A stretch of DNA of 47,620 bases from Actinomycetes bacterium (GTDB lineage: Bacteria; Actinomycetota; Acidimicrobiia; Acidimicrobiales; RAAP-2), in assembly GCA_021799615.1 (NCBI GenBank), contig JAJZAC010000008.1:1-47620 (forward strand), in the 5' to 3' direction. A program made the position numbers and the translations under genes. Positions 31,520 through 40,137 of the stretch are shown one piece after another; position 1 is the first letter of the stretch; every line of letters begins with the position of its first letter. The notes below the pieces were generated by a model, which made no database searches, had not been told where the DNA came from, and saw only the letters and a program-made list of their open reading frames with translations.

Positions 31520-32248
31520 CTACTCCCAGCGGAACACCAGCGCGGCCACCATGGGGGCGGCCACCGCCCACACGGCCAGGACGACCCAGTCGGTGGCCGT
31601 AGGTGCGCCGCCCGTCCCGAGGGCGGCGTGGAGGGCGTCGGCCAGAGCGGACGCCGGTAGAGCCTTGGCGACAGCCTGCAGCCATCCGGGGAGCTTGGTC
31701 AGCGGCACCAGCATCCCCCCGACCAGCAGCAGCACGACGAACAGGCTGTTGGCCACGGCCAGGTTGACGAGCGGCTTCAGCGTCCCGGCCAGGACGAGGC
31801 CGATCCCGCCGAAGGCGGCGGTGCCGAGCACCATCGCCCCCACCGCCGCCGGTGCCGCTGCGTTGGACGGCAGGCGCCACCCGAGCCCGAGGCCCACCGC
31901 CAGCAGCACCGCCGCCTGGATCAGCTCGATGGCGACCACGGCGGCCAACTTGGCGCCGAGCAGGCGGGGGCGTCCCAGGGGGGTCGCGGCCAGTCGCTTG
32001 AGGACGCCGTACCCGCGCTCGAAACCGGTGCCGATGCCGACGGCGACCATGGCCGTGGACATGACGGCCAGCGCCAGGATGCCGGGGACGAGGAAGTCGA
32101 CGGGGTGCTTCGTCCCCGTCGGCAGGATGTGCACGCCGGAGAAGAAGACGAGGAACAGCACGGGGATCCCGAGGGTGAGGAGGAGGGTCTCCCCGTTGGC
32201 GAAGACCATGTCCAGCTCCGCCCGCAGTTGGGTGGCGAACGGTCTCAC
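31520..32248 (-). CDS. ABC-2 type transporter permease
   Basis: A 242-residue membrane protein with six hydrophobic segments, of the ABC-2/DrrB kind. FATQLRAELDMVFANGETLLLTLGIPVLFLVFF is the N-terminal amphipathic helix plus first helix, and FERGYGVLKRLAATPLGRPRLLGAKL is the typical coupling region where the permease meets the ATPase. With the overlapping ATPase gene (ATGA at 32245-32248) it forms a two-gene exporter; the substrate is unknown (lipids, drugs or polysaccharides are common). Confidence 0.85.
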   Translation of the reverse strand: MRPFATQLRAELDMVFANGETLLLTLGIPVLFLVFFSGVHILPTGTKHPVDFLVPGILALAVMSTAMVAVGIGTGFERGYGVLKRLAATPLGRPRLLGAKLAAVVAIELIQAAVLLAVGLGLGWRLPSNAAAPAAVGAMVLGTAAFGGIGLVLAGTLKPLVNLAVANSLFVVLLLVGGMLVPLTKLPGWLQAVAKALPASALADALHAALGTGGAPTATDWVVLAVWAVAAPMVAALVFRWE

Positions 32249-33285
32249 CGGCGACCCCTCCTCCGGCCGCCGCCCCGCCCCGCCCCGCCGTCCCTGCCTC
32301 CGCCCGTTCCGTCCCCGATCCGCTCCCCGCCCGTCACGGCCAGGTAGGCCTCCTCCAGCGACGCCCCGGTCCGCAGGTCGGTCACCGCCGTTCCCCGCGC
32401 CGCCAGCGCCGTGGTCAGCGCGGCCAGCGCGTCGGGCACGGCCGTGCCCCCGGGGGCGAGTCGGTACTGTCCGGGCTCCGTCTCGGTGAGCTCGGCACCT
32501 GCCCCGATCGCCCCGGCCAGTGCGGCGGTGTCGAGGCCGGCAGGCGCCGAGAACCGGATGGAGCCGTCGGACCGGTCGGCCGCCAGCTCGGCGGGCGTGC
32601 CCTCTGCCACGGCCCGGCCCCGATCGACGATCACCACCCGGTCGGCCAGCCGCTCGGCCTCGGTCAGCTCATGGGTGGTGAGCACCACGCACACGCCGCG
32701 CTCGCGCAGGGAGCGGATGACCGATCGCACGGTGAGACGACCTTCGGGGTCGACCCCCGCGGTGGGCTCGTCCAGGAAGACGACCTCGGGCTTGCCGATG
32801 AGGGCGAGGGCCAGCGACAACCGCTGCTGCTCACCGCCGGACAGCCGCCGCCACGGCGTGCCACGCACGCCCTCCAGCCCCACCAGGTCGAGGAGGGCGT
32901 CGGGGTCCTCCGGGTCGTCGTAGTAGCCGGCGAAGAGGCGAAGGACCCGGCCCGGAGCGAGTGCGGGGTAGACGCCGCCCCGTTGGAGCATGACGCCGAT
33001 GCGGGGGATCACGGCCGCGTGGTCGGCGACCGGGTCGGCGCCGAGGACGGTCACCGATCCGCCGTCGGGCCGGCGGTAGCCCTCCAGGGTCTCGACGGGG
33101 GACGTCTTGCCGGCGCCGTTCGGCCCCAGCAGGGCGAGGACCTCACCGGCCCGGGCCGTGAAGCTGAGCCCGTCGACGGCCACCGTGGTCCCGTACCGGA
33201 CGACCAGATCGTCGCAGGCGACCGCGGCAGGGGCGGTCCCGCGGTCGGGTGTGGCGGTTCGGCGGTCGGTTGCGGGTCGGTCCAT
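32245..33285 (-). CDS. ABC transporter ATP-binding protein (DrrA type)
   Basis: A 346-residue ATPase. Walker A is GPNGAGKTS, the Q-loop MLQRGG, the signature LSGGEQQRLSLAL, Walker B VVFLDEPTAGVDPEGR and the H-loop TTHEL; all are intact. The roughly 100-residue C-terminal extension after the H-loop (from IRFSAPAGLDTAALAG) matches the regulatory tail of DrrA-like exporters, and the last 25 residues are Arg/Gly-rich. It overlaps the permease start by 4 nt. The ATG at 33285 faces serS divergently across a 59-base gap. Confidence 0.88.
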   Translation of the reverse strand: MDRPATDRRTATPDRGTAPAAVACDDLVVRYGTTVAVDGLSFTARAGEVLALLGPNGAGKTSPVETLEGYRRPDGGSVTVLGADPVADHAAVIPRIGVMLQRGGVYPALAPGRVLRLFAGYYDDPEDPDALLDLVGLEGVRGTPWRRLSGGEQQRLSLALALIGKPEVVFLDEPTAGVDPEGRLTVRSVIRSLRERGVCVVLTTHELTEAERLADRVVIVDRGRAVAEGTPAELAADRSDGSIRFSAPAGLDTAALAGAIGAGAELTETEPGQYRLAPGGTAVPDALAALTTALAARGTAVTDLRTGASLEEAYLAVTGGERIGDGTGGGRDGGAGRGGGRRRGRR

Positions 33286-33344
33286 GGTGGCAGGGGGCGT
33301 GCACTCGTTTCGGGGGGCATCGGAACGCTACCGTGGGCGCCACC

Positions 33345-34631
33345 ATGATCGACATTCGATTGGTGCGCGATGACCCGGCCGCCGTGCGTGCCGCCCTCGG
33401 CCGGCGGGGGGTGAGCGGCGCCGAGGTCGACCGTCTGGTCGGCCTGGACGACGCCGCCCGGGCGGAGATCGGCCGCCGGGACGAGCTGCGCGCCCAGGTG
33501 AAGGCGCTCTCCCGCCAGGTGGGCGAGGCCCGCCGGGACGACGAGACCCAGCGGGCCGAGGCGCTGGCCGCCGAGAGCCGCACCGTCGGCGAGTCCGAGC
33601 GCCAGGCGGCCGACGCGGCCGACGCGGCCGCCGAGGCGCTGCGCCAGGCCCTCCTGTACCTGCCCAACCTCCCGTCGCCCGGCGCCCCCGACGGCGCCGG
33701 GCCCGAGGACAACGTGGTGGTCCGGGCGTGGCCGAGCGAGCTCCCGGAGTACAGCGAGGCCCAGCGGGTGCCCCACTGGGAGGTCGGCTCGGCCCTCGGC
33801 ATCCTCGACATGGAGCGGGGGGCCAAGCTGTCCGGCTCGATGTTCCCCCTCTACCGGGGGACCGGGGCCCGGCTGCTGCGGGCCCTCACCGCGTTCGCCC
33901 TCGACCACCACGCCGACGTCTTCGAAGAGATCCGCCCGCCCACCATGGTGCGCACGGAGACGATGGTCTCCACCGGTCACCTGCCGAAGTTCGCCGACGA
34001 GGCGTACCACCTGGAGCGGGACGACCTGTGGGCCATCCCCACCGCCGAGGTGCCGCTGACGTCGATGCTGCGGGGGGACATCCTGGCCGAGGGTGACCTG
34101 CCGCTGCGGTTCACCGCCGCCACGCCGTGCTTCCGCCGCGAGGCGGGGGCGGCCGGGCGCGACACCCGGGGCCTGCTGCGGGTCCACGAGTTCGACAAGG
34201 TCGAGCTGTTCGCCTACGCCACCGCCGACCAGGCACCCGCCCTGCTCGAGGACATGGTCGGCCGGGCCGAGCGGCTGCTCACCGAGCTGGGCCTGGCGTA
34301 CCGCGTGCTGGACCTGTGCGCCGGTGACCTCGGCCTGTCGGCGGCCCGCACCTTCGACCTCGAGGTCTACGCACCCGGGGTCGACCAGTGGCTCGAAGTC
34401 TCCTCGGTCAGCTGGTGCACCGACTACCAGGCCCGCCGGGCCAACATCCGCTACCGGCCCGAGGCCGGCGGATCGCCGGTGTTCGTCCACACGCTGAACG
34501 GGTCGGCGCTGGCGTGGGCCCGGATCTGGGCCGCCCTGGTCGAGACCGGACGGCAGGAGGACGGCAGCGTCGAGCTGCCCCCCGCCCTCCACCCCTACCT
34601 GGGCGGTCCCACCCGCATCGAGGCCCGCTGA
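33345..34631 (+). CDS. serS: Seryl-tRNA synthetase
   Basis: A 428-residue class II aminoacyl-tRNA synthetase that charges tRNA-Ser. The N-terminal coiled-coil arm (about residues 28-100, RDELRAQVKALSRQVGEARRDDETQRAEALAAESRTVGESERQ) is clear, as are the class II motifs: TPCFRREAGAAGRDTRGLLRVHEFDKVEL (motif 2) and LNGSALAWARIWAALVETGRQEDGSVELPPALHPYLGG (motif 3). EVPLTSML and SSVSWCTDYQARRANIRYR are family landmarks. The ATG at 33345 is preceded by TACCGT 10 nt away. Expected to be essential. Confidence 0.95.
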   Translation: MIDIRLVRDDPAAVRAALGRRGVSGAEVDRLVGLDDAARAEIGRRDELRAQVKALSRQVGEARRDDETQRAEALAAESRTVGESERQAADAADAAAEALRQALLYLPNLPSPGAPDGAGPEDNVVVRAWPSELPEYSEAQRVPHWEVGSALGILDMERGAKLSGSMFPLYRGTGARLLRALTAFALDHHADVFEEIRPPTMVRTETMVSTGHLPKFADEAYHLERDDLWAIPTAEVPLTSMLRGDILAEGDLPLRFTAATPCFRREAGAAGRDTRGLLRVHEFDKVELFAYATADQAPALLEDMVGRAERLLTELGLAYRVLDLCAGDLGLSAARTFDLEVYAPGVDQWLEVSSVSWCTDYQARRANIRYRPEAGGSPVFVHTLNGSALAWARIWAALVETGRQEDGSVELPPALHPYLGGPTRIEAR

Positions 34632-34650
34632 CCGGCGGCGGGGCGACGGG

Positions 34651-35400
34651 TCAGTCCCGGGGCGCGTCGAAGCGGTAGCCGACGCCCCGCACGGTGGTGA
34701 TCAGCTGGGGGTGGGACGGGTCCTGCTCGACGTGTGACCGCAGCCGCTTGATGTGCACGTCGAGCGTCTTCGTGTCGCCGTAGTAGTCCGACCCCCAGAT
34801 GCGGTCGATCAGGACGTCGCGGGTGAGCACCCTCCCGGCGTTCTCCAGCAGGAGGGTGAGCAGGTCGAACTCCTTGCGGCGCAACTGGACCTCCTCGCCC
34901 CGCACGAAGACGAGGTGCCGGTCGGGGTCGATCTCGATCCCGCCCGCCTGGAGGACAGGGTGGGCGGCACCGATCGAGCCGTTCGGTCCCTGGGCGTCCG
35001 CCGGCGCCGCCGGCGGGGTGCGCCGCAGCACGGCCCGCATCCGGGCCACCAGTTCCCGCAGGCGGTAGGGCTTGGCGACGTAGTCGTCGGCGCCCACCTC
35101 GAGGCCCACGACGGTGTCGATCTCGGTGCCCTTGGCGGTGACCATGATGATGGGCACCGACGACCGGGCCCGGATCGAGCGGCAGACGTCGATCCCCGAC
35201 ACCTTGGGCAGCATCAGGTCGAGCAGGATCAGGTCGGGGTCGACGGTGTCGAACAGCCGCAGGGCCTCGGAGCCGTCACGGGCCACGGTGACCTCGAACC
35301 CCTCGCGGGTGAGGCCGACCACCAGCGCGTCGACGAACGACTCCTCGTCCTCGGCCAGGAGGACCTTGGTGTGCGACGGGTCGGAGCTCACCGGCAGCAT
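34651..35400 (-). CDS. regX3: OmpR-family response regulator (RegX3-like)
   Basis: A 249-residue response regulator. The receiver domain has the acidic pair Asp18-Glu19 (AEDEE), phosphoacceptor Asp61 (LILLDLMLP), Thr88 (MVTAK) and Lys110 (DDYVAKPY). The C-terminal winged helix (from about residue 150) shows VQLRRKEFDLLTLLLENAGRVLTRDVLIDRIWG and DVHIKRLRSHVE, with VRGVGYRFD at the end. Position 16 nt after a SenX3-type kinase and the sequence fit RegX3, which controls phosphate starvation genes in actinobacteria. Specific regulation here is inferred from that family. Confidence 0.85.
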   Translation of the reverse strand: MLPVSSDPSHTKVLLAEDEESFVDALVVGLTREGFEVTVARDGSEALRLFDTVDPDLILLDLMLPKVSGIDVCRSIRARSSVPIIMVTAKGTEIDTVVGLEVGADDYVAKPYRLRELVARMRAVLRRTPPAAPADAQGPNGSIGAAHPVLQAGGIEIDPDRHLVFVRGEEVQLRRKEFDLLTLLLENAGRVLTRDVLIDRIWGSDYYGDTKTLDVHIKRLRSHVEQDPSHPQLITTVRGVGYRFDAPRD

Positions 35401-35416
35401 CCTGTGGCGGGGCGCC

Positions 35417-36655
35417 TCAGGTGGTCAACTCCGTCGGCTTGGGGAGGACGAGGGTGAACGTCGACCCCTCGCCCTCGCGGGAATCGACCTCCACCCGGCC
35501 CCGGTGGTTGGCTGCCACGTGGCGCACGATCGACAGGCCGAGGCCGGTGCCCCCCGTCTCGCGGCTGCGACCGTGGTCGACCCGGTAGAACCGTTCGAAG
35601 ATGCGCTCCAGGTCGCGGGCCGGGATGCCGACCCCGGCGTCGGCCACCGCCAGCCGCACCTCGCCGTCGGTCTCCGCGGCGCTCAGCTCCACCATCCCGC
35701 CCTCGTAGGAGAAGGTGACGGCGTTCTCCAGCAGGGAGTGGATGGCGGAGACGAGCTGCCGCCGATCGCCGAGGACGTAGACGGGCGGGTCGGGCTCATG
35801 GAGCTCGATCGACACCTTGCGCTGGTCGGCGGCGGCCCGGACCCGCTCCACCGCCTCCGCCATGATCAGGTTCACGTAGATCGGCTCGCGCGGTGGCGAC
35901 TCCTCGGCCTCGAGCCGGCTGAGGTCGAGGAGGTCGTCGATGATCCGGCTGACCCGGAACGCCTCGTGCTGGATCCGCGACGCCAGCCGCTGGGCGATGT
36001 CGGGGTCGGGCTCGACGGTCAGCGTCTCGGCCAGCAGGCCGAGGGCGCCGATGGGGGTCTTCAGCTCGTGGCTCACGTTCGCCACGAAGTCGCGGCGGAT
36101 CTCCTCCAGGCGGCGTCGCTCGGAGACGTCGTCGATGAAGGCGATGACCCCGAGCGGGCGGCGCCCGTCGTCCACCAGCCGGGTCCGGATGGTCAGCGTC
36201 TGGCGGGGAGGGCCGTAGAGGTCGAGGGTGCGCTCGGCCGACCCGTCGTTCCAGGCGGCCTCGAGCAGCTCGGTCACCGCCTGGGCGGCGAGGGCGTCGG
36301 CGTGCCCGCTGCTCATGAGCTCGACGGCACGTGCATTGCGGAAGGCGATGTCGCCGTTCTCGTCGCACACGATCACCCCCTGGGGGAGGGTGTCGATGGA
36401 ACGCCGGAGCCGGATGGCGTCCGAGCTGGCCTCGGTGACCGCTTCGGCCGCTTCGCCAGTGACCCGCTCGAGGTGGAGCAGGACCGCCTCTACGCCGACG
36501 TCCTCGGGTGGCGCCACCCCGAGGCGGGAGGCAAGCGCGGTCAGCCGTTGCTGGAGACCCCGGCGCCCGGCCCGGCGTCCCAGGATGGCGGCGACCACCA
36601 CCGCCACGACGGCAGCGCCGCCGATGGCCAGGTACCCGATGTCGTAGGACTGCAC
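35417..36655 (-). CDS. senX3: Two-component sensor histidine kinase (SenX3-like)
   Basis: A 412-residue membrane kinase. One hydrophobic anchor (residues about 8-25), then a PAS-like domain (about 85-178, LPQGVIVCDENGDIAFRNARAVELM), the dimerisation/phosphoacceptor helix FVANVSHELKTP with His196, and the ATPase domain with N-box SLLENAVTFS, G1 VADAGVGI, F-box RIFERFYRVD and G2 GGTGLGLSIV. All catalytic parts are intact. Single anchor plus PAS with no large external domain is typical of SenX3/PhoR of actinobacteria. The start is a GTG (36655). Confidence 0.85.
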   Translation of the reverse strand: MQSYDIGYLAIGGAAVVAVVVAAILGRRAGRRGLQQRLTALASRLGVAPPEDVGVEAVLLHLERVTGEAAEAVTEASSDAIRLRRSIDTLPQGVIVCDENGDIAFRNARAVELMSSGHADALAAQAVTELLEAAWNDGSAERTLDLYGPPRQTLTIRTRLVDDGRRPLGVIAFIDDVSERRRLEEIRRDFVANVSHELKTPIGALGLLAETLTVEPDPDIAQRLASRIQHEAFRVSRIIDDLLDLSRLEAEESPPREPIYVNLIMAEAVERVRAAADQRKVSIELHEPDPPVYVLGDRRQLVSAIHSLLENAVTFSYEGGMVELSAAETDGEVRLAVADAGVGIPARDLERIFERFYRVDHGRSRETGGTGLGLSIVRHVAANHRGRVEVDSREGEGSTFTLVLPKPTELTT

Positions 36656-36751
36656 CGCCCCAGCATGGCAGGCGGGCCGCCGGCGCCGTGCACCGGGCGA
36701 CCGGGCTGCCCAGAGCCGGTATCAGAAAGGACAGAAATACCATGAAAAGAC

Positions 36752-36780
36752 TTGAGAAGTGGCAAAAGGGATCGTAGCCT
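36752..36780 (+). promoter_or_regulatory. Strong promoter of the type IV secretion-like operon (leaderless)
   Basis: TTGAGA (36752-36757) and TAGCCT (36775-36780) are spaced by exactly 17 bases, and the -10 ends 7 nt before the first ATG (36788). This is the clearest promoter in the window, in an unusually A-rich patch (36721-36775). Confidence 0.65.
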
Positions 36781-36787
36781 GGGCCGC

Positions 36788-37144
36788 ATGCACTTCCTCT
36801 CCCGGCTCCCCGTCCCCCCGGCCCACCCCGGCACCTGGCCGGGATGGGCGGCACCCGAGCGGCTCGTCAGCCAGTTCTCCACCCATCCGGATCCCGGCGC
36901 CCTCCCCGGTGGCCAGACCCTGCTGCGCCTGATGAACGGGCTCGACTTCTGGGCCCTGGCCCTGTCGTTGGCCGGCCTGCTCGTCGGGGCGGCGGCATGG
37001 GCGCTCGGCTCCCACGGGCAGAACTACCACCAGTCCTACGTCGGGCGCCGAGCCGTCATGATCTCGGCGCTGGCCGCGCTCCTGGTGGGGGCCGGTCCGG
37101 CCATCGTCAACTTCTTCTTCGTCGCCGGCCAGGGAGTCCACTGA
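36788..37144 (+). CDS. Small membrane protein of a type IV secretion operon (DUF6112 / VirB2-like)
   Basis: A 118-residue protein with two transmembrane helices: LDFWALALSLAGLLVGAAAWAL (about residues 53-74) and MISALAALLVGAGPAIVNFFF (about 91-111), joined by GSHGQNYHQSYVGRRAV, a loop seen in the small proteins that open actinobacterial conjugation clusters. The N-terminal 35 residues are Pro/Trp-rich. It probably forms the pilin or inner-membrane subunit of the system. The ATG is fixed by the promoter 7 nt upstream. The next gene starts 2 nt after its stop. Confidence 0.65.
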   Translation: MHFLSRLPVPPAHPGTWPGWAAPERLVSQFSTHPDPGALPGGQTLLRLMNGLDFWALALSLAGLLVGAAAWALGSHGQNYHQSYVGRRAVMISALAALLVGAGPAIVNFFFVAGQGVH

Positions 37145-37145
37145 G

Positions 37146-38546
37146 ATGGCCGTCCCCTGCCCGGTGCCGGGCCTCCTCCCGGTCGGGCTGGCCTGCAACG
37201 CAACCAGAAACGTGACCGGCTCGCTGGCCGGTGCCGGCATGGGGAGCATGCTCGACGCCGTCGGCTCCTGGGTGGCCGGGGCTGCCGCCTGGCTGCTCCG
37301 CCAGGTGGGCTCGGTGCTCGGCACCACCACCCGGATCGACCTGGGCGCTCCGTGGTTCGCCAGCCACGAGAGGACGATGGCGGCCCTGGCTGGCGTGGTC
37401 GTCCTGCCCATGCTCCTGGCCGGCATCATCCAGGCCGTCTTCCGCCAGCAGGCGACCGCCCTCCTCCGTTCGGTGCTGGTCAACCTGCCGCTGGCCCTGC
37501 TGCTCACCGCCGTCGCCGTCCAACTGGTCCAGCTCGGCCTGTCGGTCACCGACACCCTCAGCGCCGCGGTCGCCGGCCACAGCGGCGTCGACACGGCCCG
37601 CCTGCTCGGGCCGGTCGGCCGGGCCCTCGGCACCACGGCCGCCGCCGGTCCCGCCGTACCCGCCTTCGTCCTCCTCCTCGGCTCCCTCCTCGTCGTCGTC
37701 GGGTCCCTGCTGCTCTGGGTCGAGCTCCTGGTGCGGTCGGCCGCCGTCTACGTCGCCGTCCTCTTCCTGCCCCTGGCCCTGGCCGCCCTGGTGTGGCCGG
37801 CGGTGGCGCACTGGGCCCGCCGCCTGGTCGACACCCTCGCCGCCCTGATCCTCGGCAAATTCGTGATCGTCGCCGTCCTGGCATTGGCCGCCGGCGAGCT
37901 GGCGGGGGCCAGCGGGTTCACCGCCGTGCTCGGGGGCGCCGCCCTCCTCCTCCTGGCTGGCTTCGCTCCGTGGACCCTGTTCCGGCTCATCCCCGCACTC
38001 GAGGCGGGCGCCGTCTCCCACCTCGAGGGTGCCGGCCGCCAGGTGGCCCGCAACGTCGCCGGCCCCACCCGGTCCCTGGCCCACGCCGCCCTGGGCGCCG
38101 CCCAGGTGGCCGGCTTCGCTCCCGGGAGCACGAGCGGGGGCATGGCCGAGCTCGCAGCCGGGGGTGCCGGCGGTGCTGGTGATGCCGGGGGCGGGGGATC
38201 GCCGCGGTCGCCGGGTGGCGCACCGTCCGGCGGCGGTGGCGGCCCGGCGCCCGGTACCCCGATCGGGGACCGGCCCGGCCCCACCCCGTCGGGCCCGCCG
38301 GGCGTCGACACGGGAGCGGTCGGCGCCTTCGGGACCGTTCCCGCCGCAGGGGCGGCCTTCGACGCGGTGATGACTGCCCCGGCCCCGGCCTCGGCCCCTG
38401 CCCCTTCCCCTTCCCCGCCTCGCCCGCTGCCCCGGGCCACGGGCTCGCGCCAGGTGCACGTGCTCGGCGCCGACGAGCTCGGGGCGCGTCTCGAGAGCGT
38501 CGGGTCGACCCCGGCCGCCGCGCCCGACGAGCCGATCGGTGCCTGA
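37146..38546 (+). CDS. TrbL/VirB6-like conjugal transfer membrane protein
   Basis: A 466-residue polytopic protein: after a Cys-containing N-terminus come about six hydrophobic segments (for example MAALAGVVVLPMLLAGIIQAVF, VLVNLPLALLLTAVAVQLVQLGL, AVYVAVLFLPLALAALVWPAV, LLLLAGFAPWTLFRLIPALEAGAV). Topology and the closing FAPWTLFRLIP match the TrbL/VirB6 group of actinobacteria, the inner-membrane channel component. The last 130 residues are Gly/Pro/Ala-rich and disordered. It overlaps the next gene by 8 nt. Confidence 0.72.
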   Translation: MAVPCPVPGLLPVGLACNATRNVTGSLAGAGMGSMLDAVGSWVAGAAAWLLRQVGSVLGTTTRIDLGAPWFASHERTMAALAGVVVLPMLLAGIIQAVFRQQATALLRSVLVNLPLALLLTAVAVQLVQLGLSVTDTLSAAVAGHSGVDTARLLGPVGRALGTTAAAGPAVPAFVLLLGSLLVVVGSLLLWVELLVRSAAVYVAVLFLPLALAALVWPAVAHWARRLVDTLAALILGKFVIVAVLALAAGELAGASGFTAVLGGAALLLLAGFAPWTLFRLIPALEAGAVSHLEGAGRQVARNVAGPTRSLAHAALGAAQVAGFAPGSTSGGMAELAAGGAGGAGDAGGGGSPRSPGGAPSGGGGGPAPGTPIGDRPGPTPSGPPGVDTGAVGAFGTVPAAGAAFDAVMTAPAPASAPAPSPSPPRPLPRATGSRQVHVLGADELGARLESVGSTPAAAPDEPIGA

Positions 38547-40137
38547 CGCATCCGGCGAGCGCGACCGGGTCCGCTCCCACTTCGGACCGCTCGAGCGCCG
38601 GGGCGTGGTGGCCGGGTGGCGTGGTGGCCAGATCGCTGCCGTGGCCGCCGGGCTGGTGGTCGCGGTGGGTGCGCTTCGGGCCGACCCCGGACCGGTGGGG
38701 GTCGTCACCGCGGTGGCGGCGGTGGCCACCGCCACCGCCCTCGCCACGTGGCCGATCGCCGGCCGTACCGCGGAACAGTGGCTTCCCCTGGTGGTCCGGC
38801 GGGCCGACCAGGTGGCACGGGGGACGACCCGTACGGGCTCACCGGCGCCGGGAGCCGGCCGGGTGGTCGTGGTGGCCGGCACGGGCCTGGCCTGCGCCGG
38901 TCGCGCCCGGTCGTCCCGCACGCGGGCGGGGCACGGCACCCGCACGGCCGTGCGGGAGGGACCCTTCGGCGGCGTGCGGATCGTCGCCGGCGGCCCCGGG
39001 TCGCCCCTGCCGGGCAGTGGTGTGGTGGTGGACGAGCGGGCGGGCACCGCCACCTCGGCCGTCGCCGTGCGTGGCCACAATTTCGCCCTGCTGGACCCGG
39101 CCGACCAGGACCGCAGGGTGGCGGCGTGGTCCCGGGTGCTGGCCGGGCTGGCCCGTCAGGGCGGCACCGTCCACCGTGTCCAGTGGCTGGAATCGTGCCT
39201 CCCCGATGCCGGCGAGGCGGTGCGGGCCTACGCCGACGCCCACGAATGCCTGGACCCGGGCAGCGAGCCCGGGCGCTCCTACCGGCAGCTCCTCGGTTCG
39301 GTGGCCGCCGGCACGCGTCGGCACCGGGTCCTGCTCTGCCTGACCGTGCGGCTGCACCGCCGCGGCAGGCGCGGGGGTGCCCGGGCCGGGGACGGCGGCC
39401 TCCCGCTCGTGCCGGACTCCCTCGGCCGCGAGGTGGCCGACCTGTGCCGGGCCCTGCGGGCGGCCGACGTGGTGGTCGACGGCGTCCTCGGTCCCGAAGC
39501 CCTCGCCGCCGTCGTCCGGGAGTCGTTCGAGCCCGACCTCGCCGTGGCCGGTGCCGGCATGCGAGCCGCGCCCGGCACGCGGTCCCACCGCGCCGGTGCC
39601 GACGGCACGCCCCCGACGTCGCCGGCATGGCCGTGGCCCATGGCCGTCGAGGCGTCGTGGGACGCGGTGCGCGCCGACGCCCTGTGGCACGCCGTCTATT
39701 GGATCGCCGAATGGCCCCGGGTGGACGTCACCCCCGACTTCCTCGGTCCCCTGCTCTTCCTCCCCGTGCGGCGCACCCTGTCGGTCACGTTGGAACCGGT
39801 GCCGCCGGCGGAGGCCGCCCGCCAGGTGGCCCGGGACCGCACCGCCGACCTGGCCGACGGTGAACTACGCCGGCGGGGGGGATTCCTCGTCACCGCACGC
39901 CAGCAGCGCGAGCGTGAGGGAGCCGAACGCCGGGACGTCGAGCTGGCCGACGGGCACGCCCAGTACCGTTTCAGCGGGTACCTGTCGGTGACGGCCCCCG
40001 ACCGTGACGGCCTGGCCGAGGCGTGCACGGCGGCGGAGCAGGCCGCCGCCCAGGCCCGGCTGGAGATCCGCCGCCTCTACGGCGAGCAGGACCTCGCCCT
40101 CGGGTGTGTGCTGCCCCTGGGTCGGGGACTGGCGTGA
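38539..40137 (+). CDS. SCO6880/PrgI-like component of the secretion system
   Basis: A 532-residue protein with two N-terminal hydrophobic segments close together (about residues 30-75, QIAAVAAGLVVAVGAL and GVVTAVAAVATATALATWPIAG), as in PrgI-type proteins, then a large soluble part. HNFALLDPADQDRRVAAWSRVLAGLARQGGTVHRVQWLE and the C-terminal YSGYLSVTAPDRDGLAEAC-like region (here YRFSGYLSVTAPDRDGLAEAC) resemble the VirB4 N-terminal half, as in SCO6880-type proteins encoded just before the VirB4 ATPase. The GTG at 38539 overlaps the TrbL gene by 8 nt; its stop overlaps the next gene as GTGA. Confidence 0.68.
   Translation: MPDASGERDRVRSHFGPLERRGVVAGWRGGQIAAVAAGLVVAVGALRADPGPVGVVTAVAAVATATALATWPIAGRTAEQWLPLVVRRADQVARGTTRTGSPAPGAGRVVVVAGTGLACAGRARSSRTRAGHGTRTAVREGPFGGVRIVAGGPGSPLPGSGVVVDERAGTATSAVAVRGHNFALLDPADQDRRVAAWSRVLAGLARQGGTVHRVQWLESCLPDAGEAVRAYADAHECLDPGSEPGRSYRQLLGSVAAGTRRHRVLLCLTVRLHRRGRRGGARAGDGGLPLVPDSLGREVADLCRALRAADVVVDGVLGPEALAAVVRESFEPDLAVAGAGMRAAPGTRSHRAGADGTPPTSPAWPWPMAVEASWDAVRADALWHAVYWIAEWPRVDVTPDFLGPLLFLPVRRTLSVTLEPVPPAEAARQVARDRTADLADGELRRRGGFLVTARQQREREGAERRDVELADGHAQYRFSGYLSVTAPDRDGLAEACTAAEQAAAQARLEIRRLYGEQDLALGCVLPLGRGLA

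Noticed and set aside
33286-33344. T-box or other leader upstream of serS
   Set aside because: Only 59 bases separate serS from the divergent ABC gene, with a -10-like TACCGT close to the ATG; there is no room for a T-box.
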